In this document: positions 18,566 through 28,245 of the stretch, piece by piece
Numbering within the stretch: position 1 is the stretch's first letter
Layout: every line of letters starts with the position of its first letter
NCBI RefSeq assembly: GCF_036226685.1
Contig: NZ_CP109009.1
Span: 8,087,501 to 8,151,500, forward strand
Origin: Streptomyces sp. NBC_00690
GTDB taxonomy: Bacteria > Actinomycetota > Actinomycetes > Streptomycetales > Streptomycetaceae
Length of the DNA stretch: 64,000 nt
Direction of reading: 5' to 3'
The notes under the pieces: model-generated
What the model was told of the DNA's origin: nothing
Database searches by the model: none
The model's input: only the letters and a program-made list of their open reading frames with translations
Made by a program: the position numbers and the translations under genes

Positions 18566-18826
18566 TCTGTCCACCCGTGGAACGGTCGGACACCGGGCGA
18601 TTCTTCTGCGCGTCCCTCGACCCATCCTCTATCCGGCCCCTGAGGCGGGGTATCGATGGCGGCGGGCACCTCCGTCACAGGGGAGGGCCGGCGCGGCACC
18701 CTTCGGCCCGGGAGTGTGGCGGCGGGTTGGGATGGATTTCGGCGTCCCGGATCGAGGCATGGGGGGCGTAGCCGATCATCCGGTGCGATCCCGCCGAGAG
18801 CCCGTCCTTGAGGGGCGGGCGGATTC

Positions 18827-19804
18827 ATGCCGGATGATGTACGAATGATCGATATCTCGGATGTGGAAGCAGCGGCCCGCCTGATTGAAGGGCGGCTCGT
18901 ACGTACGCCGACGGTGCCCAGCCCGGGGCTCACCGCGCTGCTGGGCGCGCCGGTGACAGCCAAGCTCGAACTGCTCCAGCACACGGGTGCGTTCAAGGCC
19001 CGCGGGGCGATGGCGAAGCTGCTCTCCCTGAGCCCGACCGAGCGGGCTGCGGGAGTGGTCGCGGTCAGTGGTGGCAACCACGGCATCGCCGTGGCAGTCG
19101 TGGCGGGCCTGCTCGATGTGAAGGCGACCGTGGTCATGCCACGATCCGCACCTGCCCGCGCGGTCGAGATCGCGGAGGCGGCGGGCGCGTCGGTACGGCT
19201 GGAGGCCACGATGGACGGCGCCTTCGCCTTGATGGACCGGCTGCGTTCGGAGGGTCTGACCCTGGTGCACCCCTTCGACGACCCCCTCGTCATCGCGGCG
19301 CAGGGCACGGTGGGTCTGGAGTTCGCCGAGGACGCGGGTGAGTTGACCGACGTCCTGGTCAGCATCGGCGGCGGTGGTCTCATCTCGGGCGTTGCGGTGG
19401 CGATGAAGGCCCGTCGTCCCGGCATCCGGGTCTGGGGCGTCGAGACCGTGGGCGCGGAGGCCATGTCCCGGGCACTCGTGGCGAAGGGCCCGGTCCCCGT
19501 CGAACTGTCGTCGATCGTCTCCACCCTCAGCGCGCCCGCTGTCTCACGGCTCACGTACGAGCACGTTGCGGCGCTGGTCGAGGATGTTCTCGTGGTCTCG
19601 GACGCGGAAGCGGTGCAGGGGGTGCTCGACCTGGCGCAGCACGCCAAGCTGTGGGCGGAACCGGCCGCCGGTTGTCTGCTGCCCGCTGCCCGACAGGTCC
19701 TGGAGCGCGTCGGCGATGCTACCGAGGTGCGGTTGGGACTGGTGGTGTGCGGGGGCAATGCGGCGGTGTCGGACGTGGTTCGATGGTCGACGGAGCTGGG
19801 GTAG
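18827..19804 (+). CDS. Threonine/serine dehydratase (fold-type II PLP enzyme)
   Basis: 325 aa. The PLP lysine is K57 in 'HTGAFKARGA', the phosphate loop is in 'VSGGNHGIAVA' and the Gly-rich motif is 'VSIGGGGLISGVAVAM'. It deaminates threonine or serine to 2-oxobutyrate or pyruvate, or is a close relative acting on a hydroxy amino acid. There is no C-terminal ACT domain, so it is the catabolic or promiscuous short form and not biosynthetic IlvA. ATG 18827 has a GGGCGG site upstream, and an in-frame ATG at 18845 is possible. It stands alone downstream of the candidate small RNA. Confidence 0.88.
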   Translation: MPDDVRMIDISDVEAAARLIEGRLVRTPTVPSPGLTALLGAPVTAKLELLQHTGAFKARGAMAKLLSLSPTERAAGVVAVSGGNHGIAVAVVAGLLDVKATVVMPRSAPARAVEIAEAAGASVRLEATMDGAFALMDRLRSEGLTLVHPFDDPLVIAAQGTVGLEFAEDAGELTDVLVSIGGGGLISGVAVAMKARRPGIRVWGVETVGAEAMSRALVAKGPVPVELSSIVSTLSAPAVSRLTYEHVAALVEDVLVVSDAEAVQGVLDLAQHAKLWAEPAAGCLLPAARQVLERVGDATEVRLGLVVCGGNAAVSDVVRWSTELG

Positions 19805-19967
19805 GACGTCGAATCGCAAGAGGGCGTACACAGGGGTGGCCCCTGGGCACATTCCCACGGCCGGGACCCTTGCGGGCAGCCGTCGATGACGTGCGGCCGA
19901 GCAGCGCGCCGACCCATCAGTTGACGTGTGCGTCGGGCAGGTGGGAGGGGGCTGGAGACGCGAGTCC

Positions 19968-20681
19968 CTAGAGCTCCCACCACCAGGCTTCGAGCTCATG
20001 GTGATCGGCGAACTCAACCGGGACCGCGTAGGACGACCGTTGTGCAATGGCCAGGGAACCGGTGCGGCGGACCACCGCGCGCACGTCGCGCACGGCGGAC
20101 ATCTCGGCGAGTTCATCGACGTCGAAGGGGCAGCCCGCGGGCCCGCCGACGAGGGTCTCGCAGCCGAACGCGTACCACAGACCGATGAGTTCGTGATCCC
20201 CTTCCTTCTCCGCGGCGGTGGCGATCTCACGGACCACATCGATGAGCCGGGTGGGGCGCGGAGGTGCGGTGTCGGGGCCCCGGAGTTCTCCCGCGGTGGT
20301 CATGCGCTGCCACAGTGCGGTGCCTGCGTCGCAGTAGAGGAACGGTGGTTCGACATAGCCGTCTTCGAGCCAGGAGTCGTAGCCGTCGAAGTCCGGGGCC
20401 TCTTCGTCGAAGGTGCGCAGGCCGGTGAACTCGTCCAGTGCGTCGAAGTACTCGGAGCGCTGGGCGTAGTCGGGGTGCCGGTCGACCGGGAACCGATAGG
20501 TGTACCCACGACGCAGCAGGATCTCCATCACGCGGAAGTGTGTGAACGAGCAGTCGTACTCGCCCTGGAATCGGTACAGCACGGTGAACCAGTCCCGGAC
20601 GCGTGGATCGTCCGACTTGCTGTGGACGTCCAGGATGCGGATCGAGTCCGCGACCAGGTCCTCGATCTCGTGCAGGGACAT
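19968..20681 (-). CDS. Hypothetical acidic protein
   Basis: 237 aa from ATG 20681, 6 bases after a GGGGGAG site. No signal peptide or membrane segment. Acidic and Trp/Tyr-rich ('YFDALDEFTGLRTFDEEAPDFDGYDSWLE', C-terminal 'HHELEAWWWEL'), with one segment 'LIGLWYAFGCETLVGGPAGCPFDVDELAEM'. I do not recognise a family with confidence. It converges with the dehydratase gene and is transcribed away from the DUF11 locus. Confidence 0.65.
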   Translation of the reverse strand: MSLHEIEDLVADSIRILDVHSKSDDPRVRDWFTVLYRFQGEYDCSFTHFRVMEILLRRGYTYRFPVDRHPDYAQRSEYFDALDEFTGLRTFDEEAPDFDGYDSWLEDGYVEPPFLYCDAGTALWQRMTTAGELRGPDTAPPRPTRLIDVVREIATAAEKEGDHELIGLWYAFGCETLVGGPAGCPFDVDELAEMSAVRDVRAVVRRTGSLAIAQRSSYAVPVEFADHHELEAWWWEL

Positions 20682-21127
20682 CGGGTTCTCCCCCTGAAAC
20701 AGACGACGACGAACATGCTCCCAGCCAGTGGACCGTACGGGCGACCGAACGGAGGAATCCGTCGGGGCGTTCGATGCTCTCGTTGGCAAAGCCGGGGGAG
20801 ACCGGGCCGGACGTGGCATTGCGGCTCCCCCTCGGGGGCATGCCTTCGCCCAAGCGAGTGACGCCCACCGCTCGGTCGGACCGGCGCCCGCGTGGCTCGC
20901 CGGTCCGCGACACGGCGGCCCCTGGCAAACACTCTCTTGGGCTTCCCGGGTGGATGTGGTGGTCAGGTCAGACGTCGGGGCCGTTCACCGCCTTGGGCCG
21001 TCCGAGAGCAGCCGGCGGGGCTTTCGGGTGAAACCGGACCCGCCGACGCGATCGGGTGCCAACTGCTGCTGTTGTGTTGGTAGGTGTGCCTGGGGGGATT
21101 CCCAATCCGATCGGAGTACATGTCATC
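20682..21127. other. Divergent intergenic region
   Basis: 446 bp between the hypothetical gene (leftward) and the first DUF11 gene (rightward). No supported gene. It must contain the promoters of both. Confidence 0.4.
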
Positions 21128-23761
21128 ATGCGTGGCTCTCCCGGCAGACGTCGCCATCTGGGCGTTCTCGCTGCCGTTGTCACCACCGGGGTGATGCTCG
21201 CGGCCCACCCCGGCGCCCTGGCACTCGCCGCCCCCTCGGAAAGGGCAGCGGCTTCGGTACCCGGCTCTCCCGGAATTCCGCAGCCGCCGACCGTCGTCTA
21301 CGCCGAGGACTTCGAGAACGGCACCGGCCAGACCCCGATCCTGCTGAACAACTACACCGGCGCGCCGCCGACGAACGCGAAGTACACGGCGGCGTCCCAG
21401 TGGATCGACGCACCGCACTGCAACGGGATCATCCTGAACCAGTCGGGTGCCAACCAGCCCGCCTGCCAGAACCAGAACCCGGTCGCCATGTCGTCGTTGA
21501 AGTTCATGGCCAATGTCCTCGGCGTGGTGAACGGCGCAGCGAATCCCTCCAACAACCACGCGGTCTCGGCCTACACCGATGGTGCGAACCCCGGCGCGAA
21601 CCGCGTCGAGTTCCAGACGGTCAATCCGCTGCCGCTGCCCACCACCAACCGATTCATCACCTTCTCGGTCGATGTGGCAGCCCAGAACTGCTCCGCTTCC
21701 GCTCCCCGGCTCCAGTTCTACCTGACGGGGGCCGGACCGGACATCCCCGCCTTCAGCCAGCCGATCAACCCATGCACCGACCCCCGTGCCCAGACGTACA
21801 ACATCGGTCCCCGGGCCATCGAGGCGGGCTCCTTCGCAAGTGACGGATCCGTTCTGTTCAGCGGACCGTCCGTGGGCGTCAAGATGACCAATGCCAACGG
21901 CAGCGGCATCGGCAACGACCACGCGTACGACAACATCCGCATCCTGGACGTCACACCCCAGCTGGACAAGGAGTTCGTACCGGCGTCGATCGACACCGGG
22001 GATGTGGCGACGGCGACGTTCACGGTCACCAACACCACGGATCTGGCGGAGAAGAGCGGCTTCGGATTCACGGACTCCCTGCCCGCCGGTGTCACCGTCG
22101 CCGCCACTCCGAATGCTGCGACGACCTGCGGGGCGGGTACGGTCGCCGCGACCGCGGGCGGTTCGTCGATCGCCCTGACCGGCGGGGTCTTGGCCGCGGG
22201 CGTGGCGTCCTGCACCGTGACCGTGGATGTCACAGCGAGCGCGGTCGGGACCTATGTCAACGAGCCCTCCGATCTGACGCCGACCGGGGTGAACCCACCT
22301 GGGCCCGCTCCCATCACGGTGACCGTGCCCGGCTCGCCGTCCATCACCAAGCAGGTCGCCGAGTCCTCCTTCGCCGTCGGCCAGCTGCTCCACTACACCT
22401 ACACGGTGACCAACAACAGTGACCAGGCGCTCAGCAACGTCACCGTCACCGATACGGGACCGGGCACACCGACCGTGACCTGTCCGCCCGGCTCACTCGC
22501 CGCGGGTGCTTCGGTCAACTGCACGGCCACCTACACGGCCACGCAGGCCGATGCCGACACCGGGACCGTCACCAACACGGCGAACGTCACCGGCACGCTG
22601 CCCTCGGGAACGGAACTCACCGCGGTGAGCAACCAGGTCGTCGTCCCACTGCGGTCGCTGACCATCACCAAGGCGGCCGAGGAGACACAGTTCAGCGCCG
22701 TCGGTGAGACGATCCACTACACCTTCACGGTCACGAACAATGGTCGGGTACCGCTGTCGGACATCACTGTCACGGACTTCGGGCCCGGCGCTCCCGCGGT
22801 CACCTGCCCGGGCGGAACGCTGGCGCCCGGCGCGACCGTGGGCTGCACCGCCACCCACACCACCACCGCCGCAGATGTGCAGGCGGGTGAAATCGTCGAC
22901 TCGGCGACCGCCACCGGCACGACCGAACAGGGCGACGATGCGGAAGCGGACAGCAACACCGTCACCATTCCGTACGTCGCACCCACCCAGGTCGATCTCG
23001 CCGTCGTCAAGACCGGTCCGGCGACCGTGAGCGCGGGCGGACAGATCACCTACTCGATCGTCGTCACCAACAACGGTCCCGGGAACTCCACCGGATGGAC
23101 ACTGACGGACACCATTCCCGCGGACCTCTCCAACGCAGCCACCAGCACCCCCGGCTGTGGGATCGGCGCAGAAGTCCTGACCTGCACGGGAGGCGCACTC
23201 GCCAATGGTGCCAGCGTCACCATCCAGGTCAGGGGGACCGCAGCACCCGGCGCCACCGTGATCGAGAACACCGCCAGGGTCACCGGGGAGGAGGATGACC
23301 CCGACCCCGGCAACAACACCAGTACGACCACCACCTCCGTACCCTCGGTGAAGATCATCAAGAAGCAGAACGGATCGGCCACCGTGGAGCCCGGGGACAC
23401 GGTCTTTTACACGATCACCGTGCGGAACACCGGAGCCGCGCCGACCGCCGCCTCCTTCACCGATGACCTCAGCGACCTCGTCGACGACGCCGCCTTCAAC
23501 AACGACGAGAGCGCCACGGTGGGCAGCGTCACCTATGACGCACCCGATCTGAGCTGGAGCGGCACCCTCGCCCCCGGACAGACCGCGACCATCACCTTCT
23601 CCATCACCATCAACGAGCGGCCGTTCGGAGACCTCAAGCTCGACAACACCGTCGTCTCCGAAACACCCGGCAACAACTGCCCGGTCACGAGCGACGACCC
23701 GGACTGCACCACCCACGGCACCGTCAAGGTCGAGGACAAGGACAAGAAGGACCGCGCCTGA
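21128..23761 (+). CDS. Large secreted DUF11-repeat protein 1
   Basis: 877 aa. Signal peptide at residues 1-37 ('HLGVLAAVVTTGVMLAAHPGALALAA'). A unique N-terminal domain of about 230 residues ('EDFENGTGQTPILLNNY', 'CNGIILNQSGANQPAC', 'ILDVTPQLDKEF') is followed by five tandem DUF11 immunoglobulin-like modules, each opening with a Lys-containing strand ('SITKQV', 'TITKAA', 'AVVKTG', 'KIIKKQ') and 'YTYTVTNNSD'-type strands. The C-terminus is a short charged tail without an anchor or sorting motif. DUF11 stalks occur in adhesins and surface fibres. A full paralogue lies inverted at 25642-28245. ATG 21128 is preceded by CGGAG at slightly long spacing. Confidence 0.88.
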   Translation: MRGSPGRRRHLGVLAAVVTTGVMLAAHPGALALAAPSERAAASVPGSPGIPQPPTVVYAEDFENGTGQTPILLNNYTGAPPTNAKYTAASQWIDAPHCNGIILNQSGANQPACQNQNPVAMSSLKFMANVLGVVNGAANPSNNHAVSAYTDGANPGANRVEFQTVNPLPLPTTNRFITFSVDVAAQNCSASAPRLQFYLTGAGPDIPAFSQPINPCTDPRAQTYNIGPRAIEAGSFASDGSVLFSGPSVGVKMTNANGSGIGNDHAYDNIRILDVTPQLDKEFVPASIDTGDVATATFTVTNTTDLAEKSGFGFTDSLPAGVTVAATPNAATTCGAGTVAATAGGSSIALTGGVLAAGVASCTVTVDVTASAVGTYVNEPSDLTPTGVNPPGPAPITVTVPGSPSITKQVAESSFAVGQLLHYTYTVTNNSDQALSNVTVTDTGPGTPTVTCPPGSLAAGASVNCTATYTATQADADTGTVTNTANVTGTLPSGTELTAVSNQVVVPLRSLTITKAAEETQFSAVGETIHYTFTVTNNGRVPLSDITVTDFGPGAPAVTCPGGTLAPGATVGCTATHTTTAADVQAGEIVDSATATGTTEQGDDAEADSNTVTIPYVAPTQVDLAVVKTGPATVSAGGQITYSIVVTNNGPGNSTGWTLTDTIPADLSNAATSTPGCGIGAEVLTCTGGALANGASVTIQVRGTAAPGATVIENTARVTGEEDDPDPGNNTSTTTTSVPSVKIIKKQNGSATVEPGDTVFYTITVRNTGAAPTAASFTDDLSDLVDDAAFNNDESATVGSVTYDAPDLSWSGTLAPGQTATITFSITINERPFGDLKLDNTVVSETPGNNCPVTSDDPDCTTHGTVKVEDKDKKDRA

Positions 23762-23845
23762 CGACCCCACCCCGGTGATCCGACGGCCCGAACCGCACCG
23801 CGATGTGGCACCGAGCGGTGAAGGCCACCGGGCCTGAACCACCCC

Positions 23846-23879
23846 ATGGCTCCCTCCCGCACCCCTGGGAGGGAGCCAT
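23846..23879 (+). terminator. Terminator after DUF11 protein 1
   Basis: Perfect 13-bp stem (23846-23858 with 23867-23879) with an 8-base loop, 85 bases after the stop. Confidence 0.8.
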
Positions 23880-24049
23880 CGGATTGCCGCGGCAGAACCC
23901 GGCGAGCCCGACATCGCCCCACACGTCGCAGCGTTCGAGTGATTCATGTGATGAACGCCTGTCCAAGGGCGTATGACGCCGCCCCTGCGTGGTGACATGT
24001 CGTCACCGAAGGTGCGACAAGCACAACATCCACGAAGGGCAGGAACCAG

Positions 24050-24208
24050 ATGTACGGAGGCCACCTCGCACACACCGGAACAACGGTCGTGGCGATCGGA
24101 GGACTGACAGTGGGAGCCGGCTGGATCGTGGCACTCGCCGCGCTCATGGTCGTGATCGGAGCCGTGCTGGTGCGGTTCGGCTTCCAGAGACGAACCTTCC
24201 AGCCGTGA
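24050..24208 (+). CDS. 52-residue LAXTG sorting-signal mini-protein
   Basis: ATG 24050 lies 7 bases after an AGG-rich site. The protein is only: Met-Tyr-Gly-Gly-His, then LAHTG, a hydrophobic helix ('WIVALAALMVVIGAVLV') and a basic tail ('RFGFQRR'). LAXTG, helix and Arg tail together are exactly a class-E sortase sorting signal as found in long chaplins. Here there is no signal peptide and almost nothing in front of it. Its stop overlaps the GTG of the glycosyltransferase gene (GTGA, 24205-24208), so the two are translationally coupled. It may be a sortase-processed peptide, an assembly factor for the synthase, or a minimal anchor. All functions are inference. Confidence 0.75.
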   Translation: MYGGHLAHTGTTVVAIGGLTVGAGWIVALAALMVVIGAVLVRFGFQRRTFQP

Positions 24209-25554
24209 GTGCCCCCGTCGTTGCCAGACGGCCCCGCGCACTCGTCGTCGCGGCGGCGCTCCCCCTGCTCGTCGTCGCCTGTTGGGCAGCGGTACGGGGC
24301 CTGGAGGCCACGAGCCTGTTCAGCGGCGGCCCGACCGCCTCGGTGTGGCTATGGGCACCGGTGGCAGCCCTGCTGGCGGGCCAGACCGTCCTCTACGCCT
24401 GCGAACGCCCCCACCGCGCTGACGCGCTGGGACAACAAGCACTCGACCGACTCCGGGTAGCCGTGTTGATGCCCGTCTACAATGAGGACCCGGCCTACCT
24501 TCGAGCCGCACTCACCGCCCTGGCCGCCCAGACCCGTCGTCCCGAAGCCGTCCACCTCGTGGACGACGGCTCCGACGTCGACTACACCGAGATCCAGGAC
24601 TGGTGGACCCGCCACGCGCACGAGACCGGTGTCCACACCAGTTGGCAGCGCACTCCCAACCAGGGCAAACGTCGGGCCCAGGCCACCGCGCTCGAACACG
24701 CCGACCAGGCGGACATCATCATCACGGTCGACTCGGACGCGATGCTCGCCGTGAACGCCCTCGACGAAGTGCTCCAGCCCTTCGCTGACCCCCGCGTCCA
24801 AGGTGCAGCCGGTCTCGTCGTCGCCGCGAACCACCGCGCCACCTGGCTCACCCGGCTCACCGACCTCTACTTCGTCGCCAACCAACTCGTGGACCGCTCC
24901 GCGCTCTCCCCGCTCGGCGCAGTCATGGTGGCACCGGGCAGCCTCGCCGCCTACCGCGCACCCATTCTTCGTGACCATCTCCCGACCTACCTCGGCGAGA
25001 AGTTCCTCGGCCGGCCGGTCCAGTTCTCCGACGACTCCCTCCTCACCCTCTTCGCCCTCCTCAAGGGACGCGTCGTCCAACAACCCACCGCCGTCGTCTT
25101 CACCGCCATGCCCGAGCGCACCGGTCACCATCTGCGCCAGTACCTTCGCTGGATGCGCGGATCCACCATCCGCTCGCTCTGGCGCGCCCGTCATCTCCCC
25201 CTCACCCATCCCGCGTACCTCGCCCAACTCCTACGCTGGTTCCTCCAACTCCTGTGCACCGGAGCCCTGGTGTGGCTCGCCGCCGTACACCTGCGCCACG
25301 GCACCGCGCCGTCCCCGTGGCTGCTCACGGTTCCCCTCGCCATCGGCTACGCACAGGCCCTGCGCTACCTCACCCTGCGCCGCAGCGATGAGACCCCGGC
25401 CCACCAGGCGGTCACCTGGCTGTTGACTCCGCTGGCCCTCGCCTGGGGCTGGACCGTGCTCCGCGCGGTGCGCTGGTACGGAACCCTGACCTGTGGCCGC
25501 ACCCGTTGGGGCACCCGTACCACCGGCCCCGAGGTCACCCTCGCAACGCCCTAG
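24205..25554 (+). CDS. Membrane processive family 2 glycosyltransferase
   Basis: 449 aa. Two N-terminal transmembrane helices, a cytoplasmic GT2 domain with 'AVLMPVYNEDPAYLRAAL', 'HLVDDGSD', metal-binding 'VDSDAM' (about residues 174-179), 'FSDDSLLT' and the processive motif 'QYLRW' (312-316), then three to four C-terminal helices. This is the layout of hyaluronan/cellulose/chitin-type synthases, which extrude a polysaccharide while making it. GTG 24205 overlaps the stop of the LAXTG mini-protein gene. The flanking secreted DUF11 proteins suggest a cell-surface matrix role. The sugar is not predictable. Confidence 0.88.
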   Translation: MSAPVVARRPRALVVAAALPLLVVACWAAVRGLEATSLFSGGPTASVWLWAPVAALLAGQTVLYACERPHRADALGQQALDRLRVAVLMPVYNEDPAYLRAALTALAAQTRRPEAVHLVDDGSDVDYTEIQDWWTRHAHETGVHTSWQRTPNQGKRRAQATALEHADQADIIITVDSDAMLAVNALDEVLQPFADPRVQGAAGLVVAANHRATWLTRLTDLYFVANQLVDRSALSPLGAVMVAPGSLAAYRAPILRDHLPTYLGEKFLGRPVQFSDDSLLTLFALLKGRVVQQPTAVVFTAMPERTGHHLRQYLRWMRGSTIRSLWRARHLPLTHPAYLAQLLRWFLQLLCTGALVWLAAVHLRHGTAPSPWLLTVPLAIGYAQALRYLTLRRSDETPAHQAVTWLLTPLALAWGWTVLRAVRWYGTLTCGRTRWGTRTTGPEVTLATP

Positions 25555-25575
25555 CTGTATTGACCGCCTGCTGCC

Positions 25576-25620
25576 CATGACAACGGCCGCGGAGCCTCTT
25601 GCTCCGCGGCCGTTGTCATG
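25576..25620. terminator. Bidirectional terminator
   Basis: Perfect 20-bp stem (25576-25595 with 25601-25620) with a 5-base loop, between the convergent glycosyltransferase and second DUF11 genes. Confidence 0.9.
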
Positions 25621-25641
25621 GGGCGCCCCGCGTCCTTCTCC

Positions 25642-28245
25642 TCAGTCCTTGTCCTTGGTGATGACGGTCCCGTGGGTGGTGCAGCGGATGTCCGCACTCT
25701 TCACCGGGCAGTTGTTGCCGAGCGTCGTGGAAACGACGGTGTTGTCGAGACGCAGATCGCCGAAGGTCCGTCGATCCGTGGTGATCGAGAAGGTGATGGT
25801 TGCGGACTCGCCAGCCGCTAGTGTCCCTTCCCAGGTCAGGATGGGCTCGCTGTAGTCGACGGCTCCGATCGTCGCGGTGGCGTCGTCGTTGTACTGGGCA
25901 TCGTCGAGGAGACGGGACAGGTCGTCGCTGAAGCTCGCGGACACCGGCGCGGCTCCCGTGTTGCGTACCGTGACGGTGTAGTTCACGGTGGCTCCCGCCT
26001 TCACGGCCGAGGGCCCCTTCTGCTTCTTGATGATCTCCACCGACGGTACGTCCGTGGTGGCGGTGCTGGTGTTGTTCGCCGGGTTCGGGTCCGGTTCCCG
26101 CCCCGTGACGGTGGCCGTGTTGGTGACGGTGGTGACGTCTGCGGCGATGGTTCCCGAGAACTGGACGGTGACGCTGTCGCCGTCGGCGAGCGCTGCTCCG
26201 GTGCAGGTCAAAGTGGCCGACCCGATGGCGCAGCCCGGACTGTCGGTCGTCACACCCCTCAATGAGTCGGGAAGCGGGTCGCTGAGTGTCCAGCCGGTGG
26301 AGGCAGCGGGACCGTGATTGGTGACGGTCAGGGTGTAGGTGACGCGTTCGCCCGAACCGGCGGTGGCAGGCCCGGTCTTCTCGACGCCTAGATCGACGAG
26401 GAATGGTCGGTAGGGGACCGTGACCGTGCCACTGGTCGCCCGTGCGGTCTGCCCCTGTCGATCAGCGCCGCTCGCCGTGGCCGTGTTGACCACCTGCCCG
26501 GCCTGTACGTCGGCGGCCGTGGTGATGTGTGTCGCGGTGCACCGCAGGGTGGCGCCCGGAGCCAGCACGATCGTCGGGCACATCACATCTGGCGTGCCCG
26601 GGCCGTCATCGGTGACGGTGACCTGGGGCAGTTGGGTGCGTCCCGTGTTCGTGACCCGATAGACGTAGTGCAGCGTCTCGCCCGCTGCCGTGAACGCCGG
26701 TTCGAAGACGGCCTTCTGGACCGCCAGTGAGCGCAGGGGAACGACGACGGTGTTGCTGGTGCCGCTGAGTCGGGTGCCTGCTTCGGTGGTACCCGTGACT
26801 GTCGCCGTGTTGGTGATGGTGCCCGTCGCGGCATCCGCCGCGGTCGCGGTGTACAGCGCGTTGCAGGTCACGGAGGCCCCCGGGGCCAATGGCCCGGTCG
26901 GGCAGGTGACCGTAGGGCTGCCCGGCCCGTTGTCGGTGACCGTCACATCTGTCAAGGGTTCGTCGGCGTGGTTGGTGACGCGGTACGCGTAGTGAAGTTG
27001 CTGCCCTGAGCTGAACGACGCTTCGGCGGCTGCCTTCACCAACGACGGGCCGGGAGCGGTGACCGTCAAGGTCGCTGCCGCTGGGGCATCGAGCCCGGTC
27101 AGGGAGAGGTCCCCGGGGGTGTTGGTGTAGACGCCCTCGTTGGCCGCAGTGACATCGACGGTCATCGTGCACGACGCCGCACCGGTCTCCAGGTTCGCGT
27201 TGGCCAGCATCACCGTGGACGTTCCGGCGCCTGCGGTGACGGTCCCGTCCCCGCAGGTCGTGGACGCGTTCGGCGAGGCGGCCACCACCACACCGGCGGG
27301 CAGCGTGTCCGTGAAGGCGAAACCGTCCTTCGCCGCCAGATCGCTGGTGTTGGTGACGGTGAACGTCAGCTGTGACACCGCGTTCTCGGAGACCGTCGAC
27401 GGGTTGAACTCCTTGTCGAGCTGGGGAGTCACATCCAGGATGCTGATGTTGTCGAACGCGTGGTCGTTGCCGCCTCCGCCCCCATTGGCGTTCACCATCT
27501 TGATGCCCACGGAAGTACCGGTGAACAGGACCGATCCATCGCTGGCGAACGACCCCGCCTCCACGTCCTTGTCCCCGGCGTCGTACGTCTGCGCCCGTGG
27601 ATCGGTGCAGGGGTCGATGGGGCTGGTGAACGTGGGGACGTCCGGTCCCGAGCCGGTGAGATAGAACTCCAACTGCGGTCCTGACGCGAAGCAGTTGATC
27701 GCGGCGACATCGACCGAGAAGGTGATGAACCGACTGTCGGTCACCAGCGGGATCGGATCGACCGTCGCGAACTCCGTCAGGTCCGCCCCCGGGCTTCCAG
27801 CGGTCCAGGCGGAGACGGCATGGTTGACCGTCGGATCGGCCGAGCCCCCGACCTGGCCCAGTACCCCCGCCATGTCCCGCAGATCGAGCATCGCCACCGA
27901 GCTCGCGCTCTCGCAATCCGGCTGGTCCTCACCTGATTCGGTCAGGATGATGCCGTTGCACTGCGTCGGATCCAGCCAGTTCGGGTCAGCGGTGTACGTG
28001 GCGTTCACCGGCGGCGCTCCGACGTACTCGTCGAGCAGGATCGGCGTGGGGCCCGTACCGTTCTCGAAGTCCTCCAGGAAGACCTCGACGGGGTCCTGCG
28101 GCACACCCGGAGTCCCCGGTAGTGCCCGTACCACCGCGGCTGCCGACGACGGAGTCGCCCGGGCAGTGGTCGCGGTCGGTACGGTCACAACTGCCATTGC
28201 GCACAGGACGGCACCGAGCCGCCGCCCACGGGAAGTACCACGCAT
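25642..28245 (-). CDS. Large secreted DUF11-repeat protein 2
   Basis: 867 aa paralogue of the protein at 21128, on the opposite strand. Signal peptide ('LGAVLCAMAVVTVPTATTARA'), the same N-terminal domain ('EDFENGTGPTPILLDEY', 'CNGIILTESGEDQPDC', 'ILDVTPQLDKEF') and five DUF11 modules in the same order, ending 'CTTHGTVITKDKD' with no anchor. Identity between the two is high along the whole length, including cysteine positions ('INPCTDPRAQTY' versus 'IDPCTDPRAQTY'), so they arose by inverted duplication or recombination around the synthase gene. ATG 28245 is chosen. The frame is open to 28296. Confidence 0.88.
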   Translation of the reverse strand: MRGTSRGRRLGAVLCAMAVVTVPTATTARATPSSAAAVVRALPGTPGVPQDPVEVFLEDFENGTGPTPILLDEYVGAPPVNATYTADPNWLDPTQCNGIILTESGEDQPDCESASSVAMLDLRDMAGVLGQVGGSADPTVNHAVSAWTAGSPGADLTEFATVDPIPLVTDSRFITFSVDVAAINCFASGPQLEFYLTGSGPDVPTFTSPIDPCTDPRAQTYDAGDKDVEAGSFASDGSVLFTGTSVGIKMVNANGGGGGNDHAFDNISILDVTPQLDKEFNPSTVSENAVSQLTFTVTNTSDLAAKDGFAFTDTLPAGVVVAASPNASTTCGDGTVTAGAGTSTVMLANANLETGAASCTMTVDVTAANEGVYTNTPGDLSLTGLDAPAAATLTVTAPGPSLVKAAAEASFSSGQQLHYAYRVTNHADEPLTDVTVTDNGPGSPTVTCPTGPLAPGASVTCNALYTATAADAATGTITNTATVTGTTEAGTRLSGTSNTVVVPLRSLAVQKAVFEPAFTAAGETLHYVYRVTNTGRTQLPQVTVTDDGPGTPDVMCPTIVLAPGATLRCTATHITTAADVQAGQVVNTATASGADRQGQTARATSGTVTVPYRPFLVDLGVEKTGPATAGSGERVTYTLTVTNHGPAASTGWTLSDPLPDSLRGVTTDSPGCAIGSATLTCTGAALADGDSVTVQFSGTIAADVTTVTNTATVTGREPDPNPANNTSTATTDVPSVEIIKKQKGPSAVKAGATVNYTVTVRNTGAAPVSASFSDDLSRLLDDAQYNDDATATIGAVDYSEPILTWEGTLAAGESATITFSITTDRRTFGDLRLDNTVVSTTLGNNCPVKSADIRCTTHGTVITKDKD

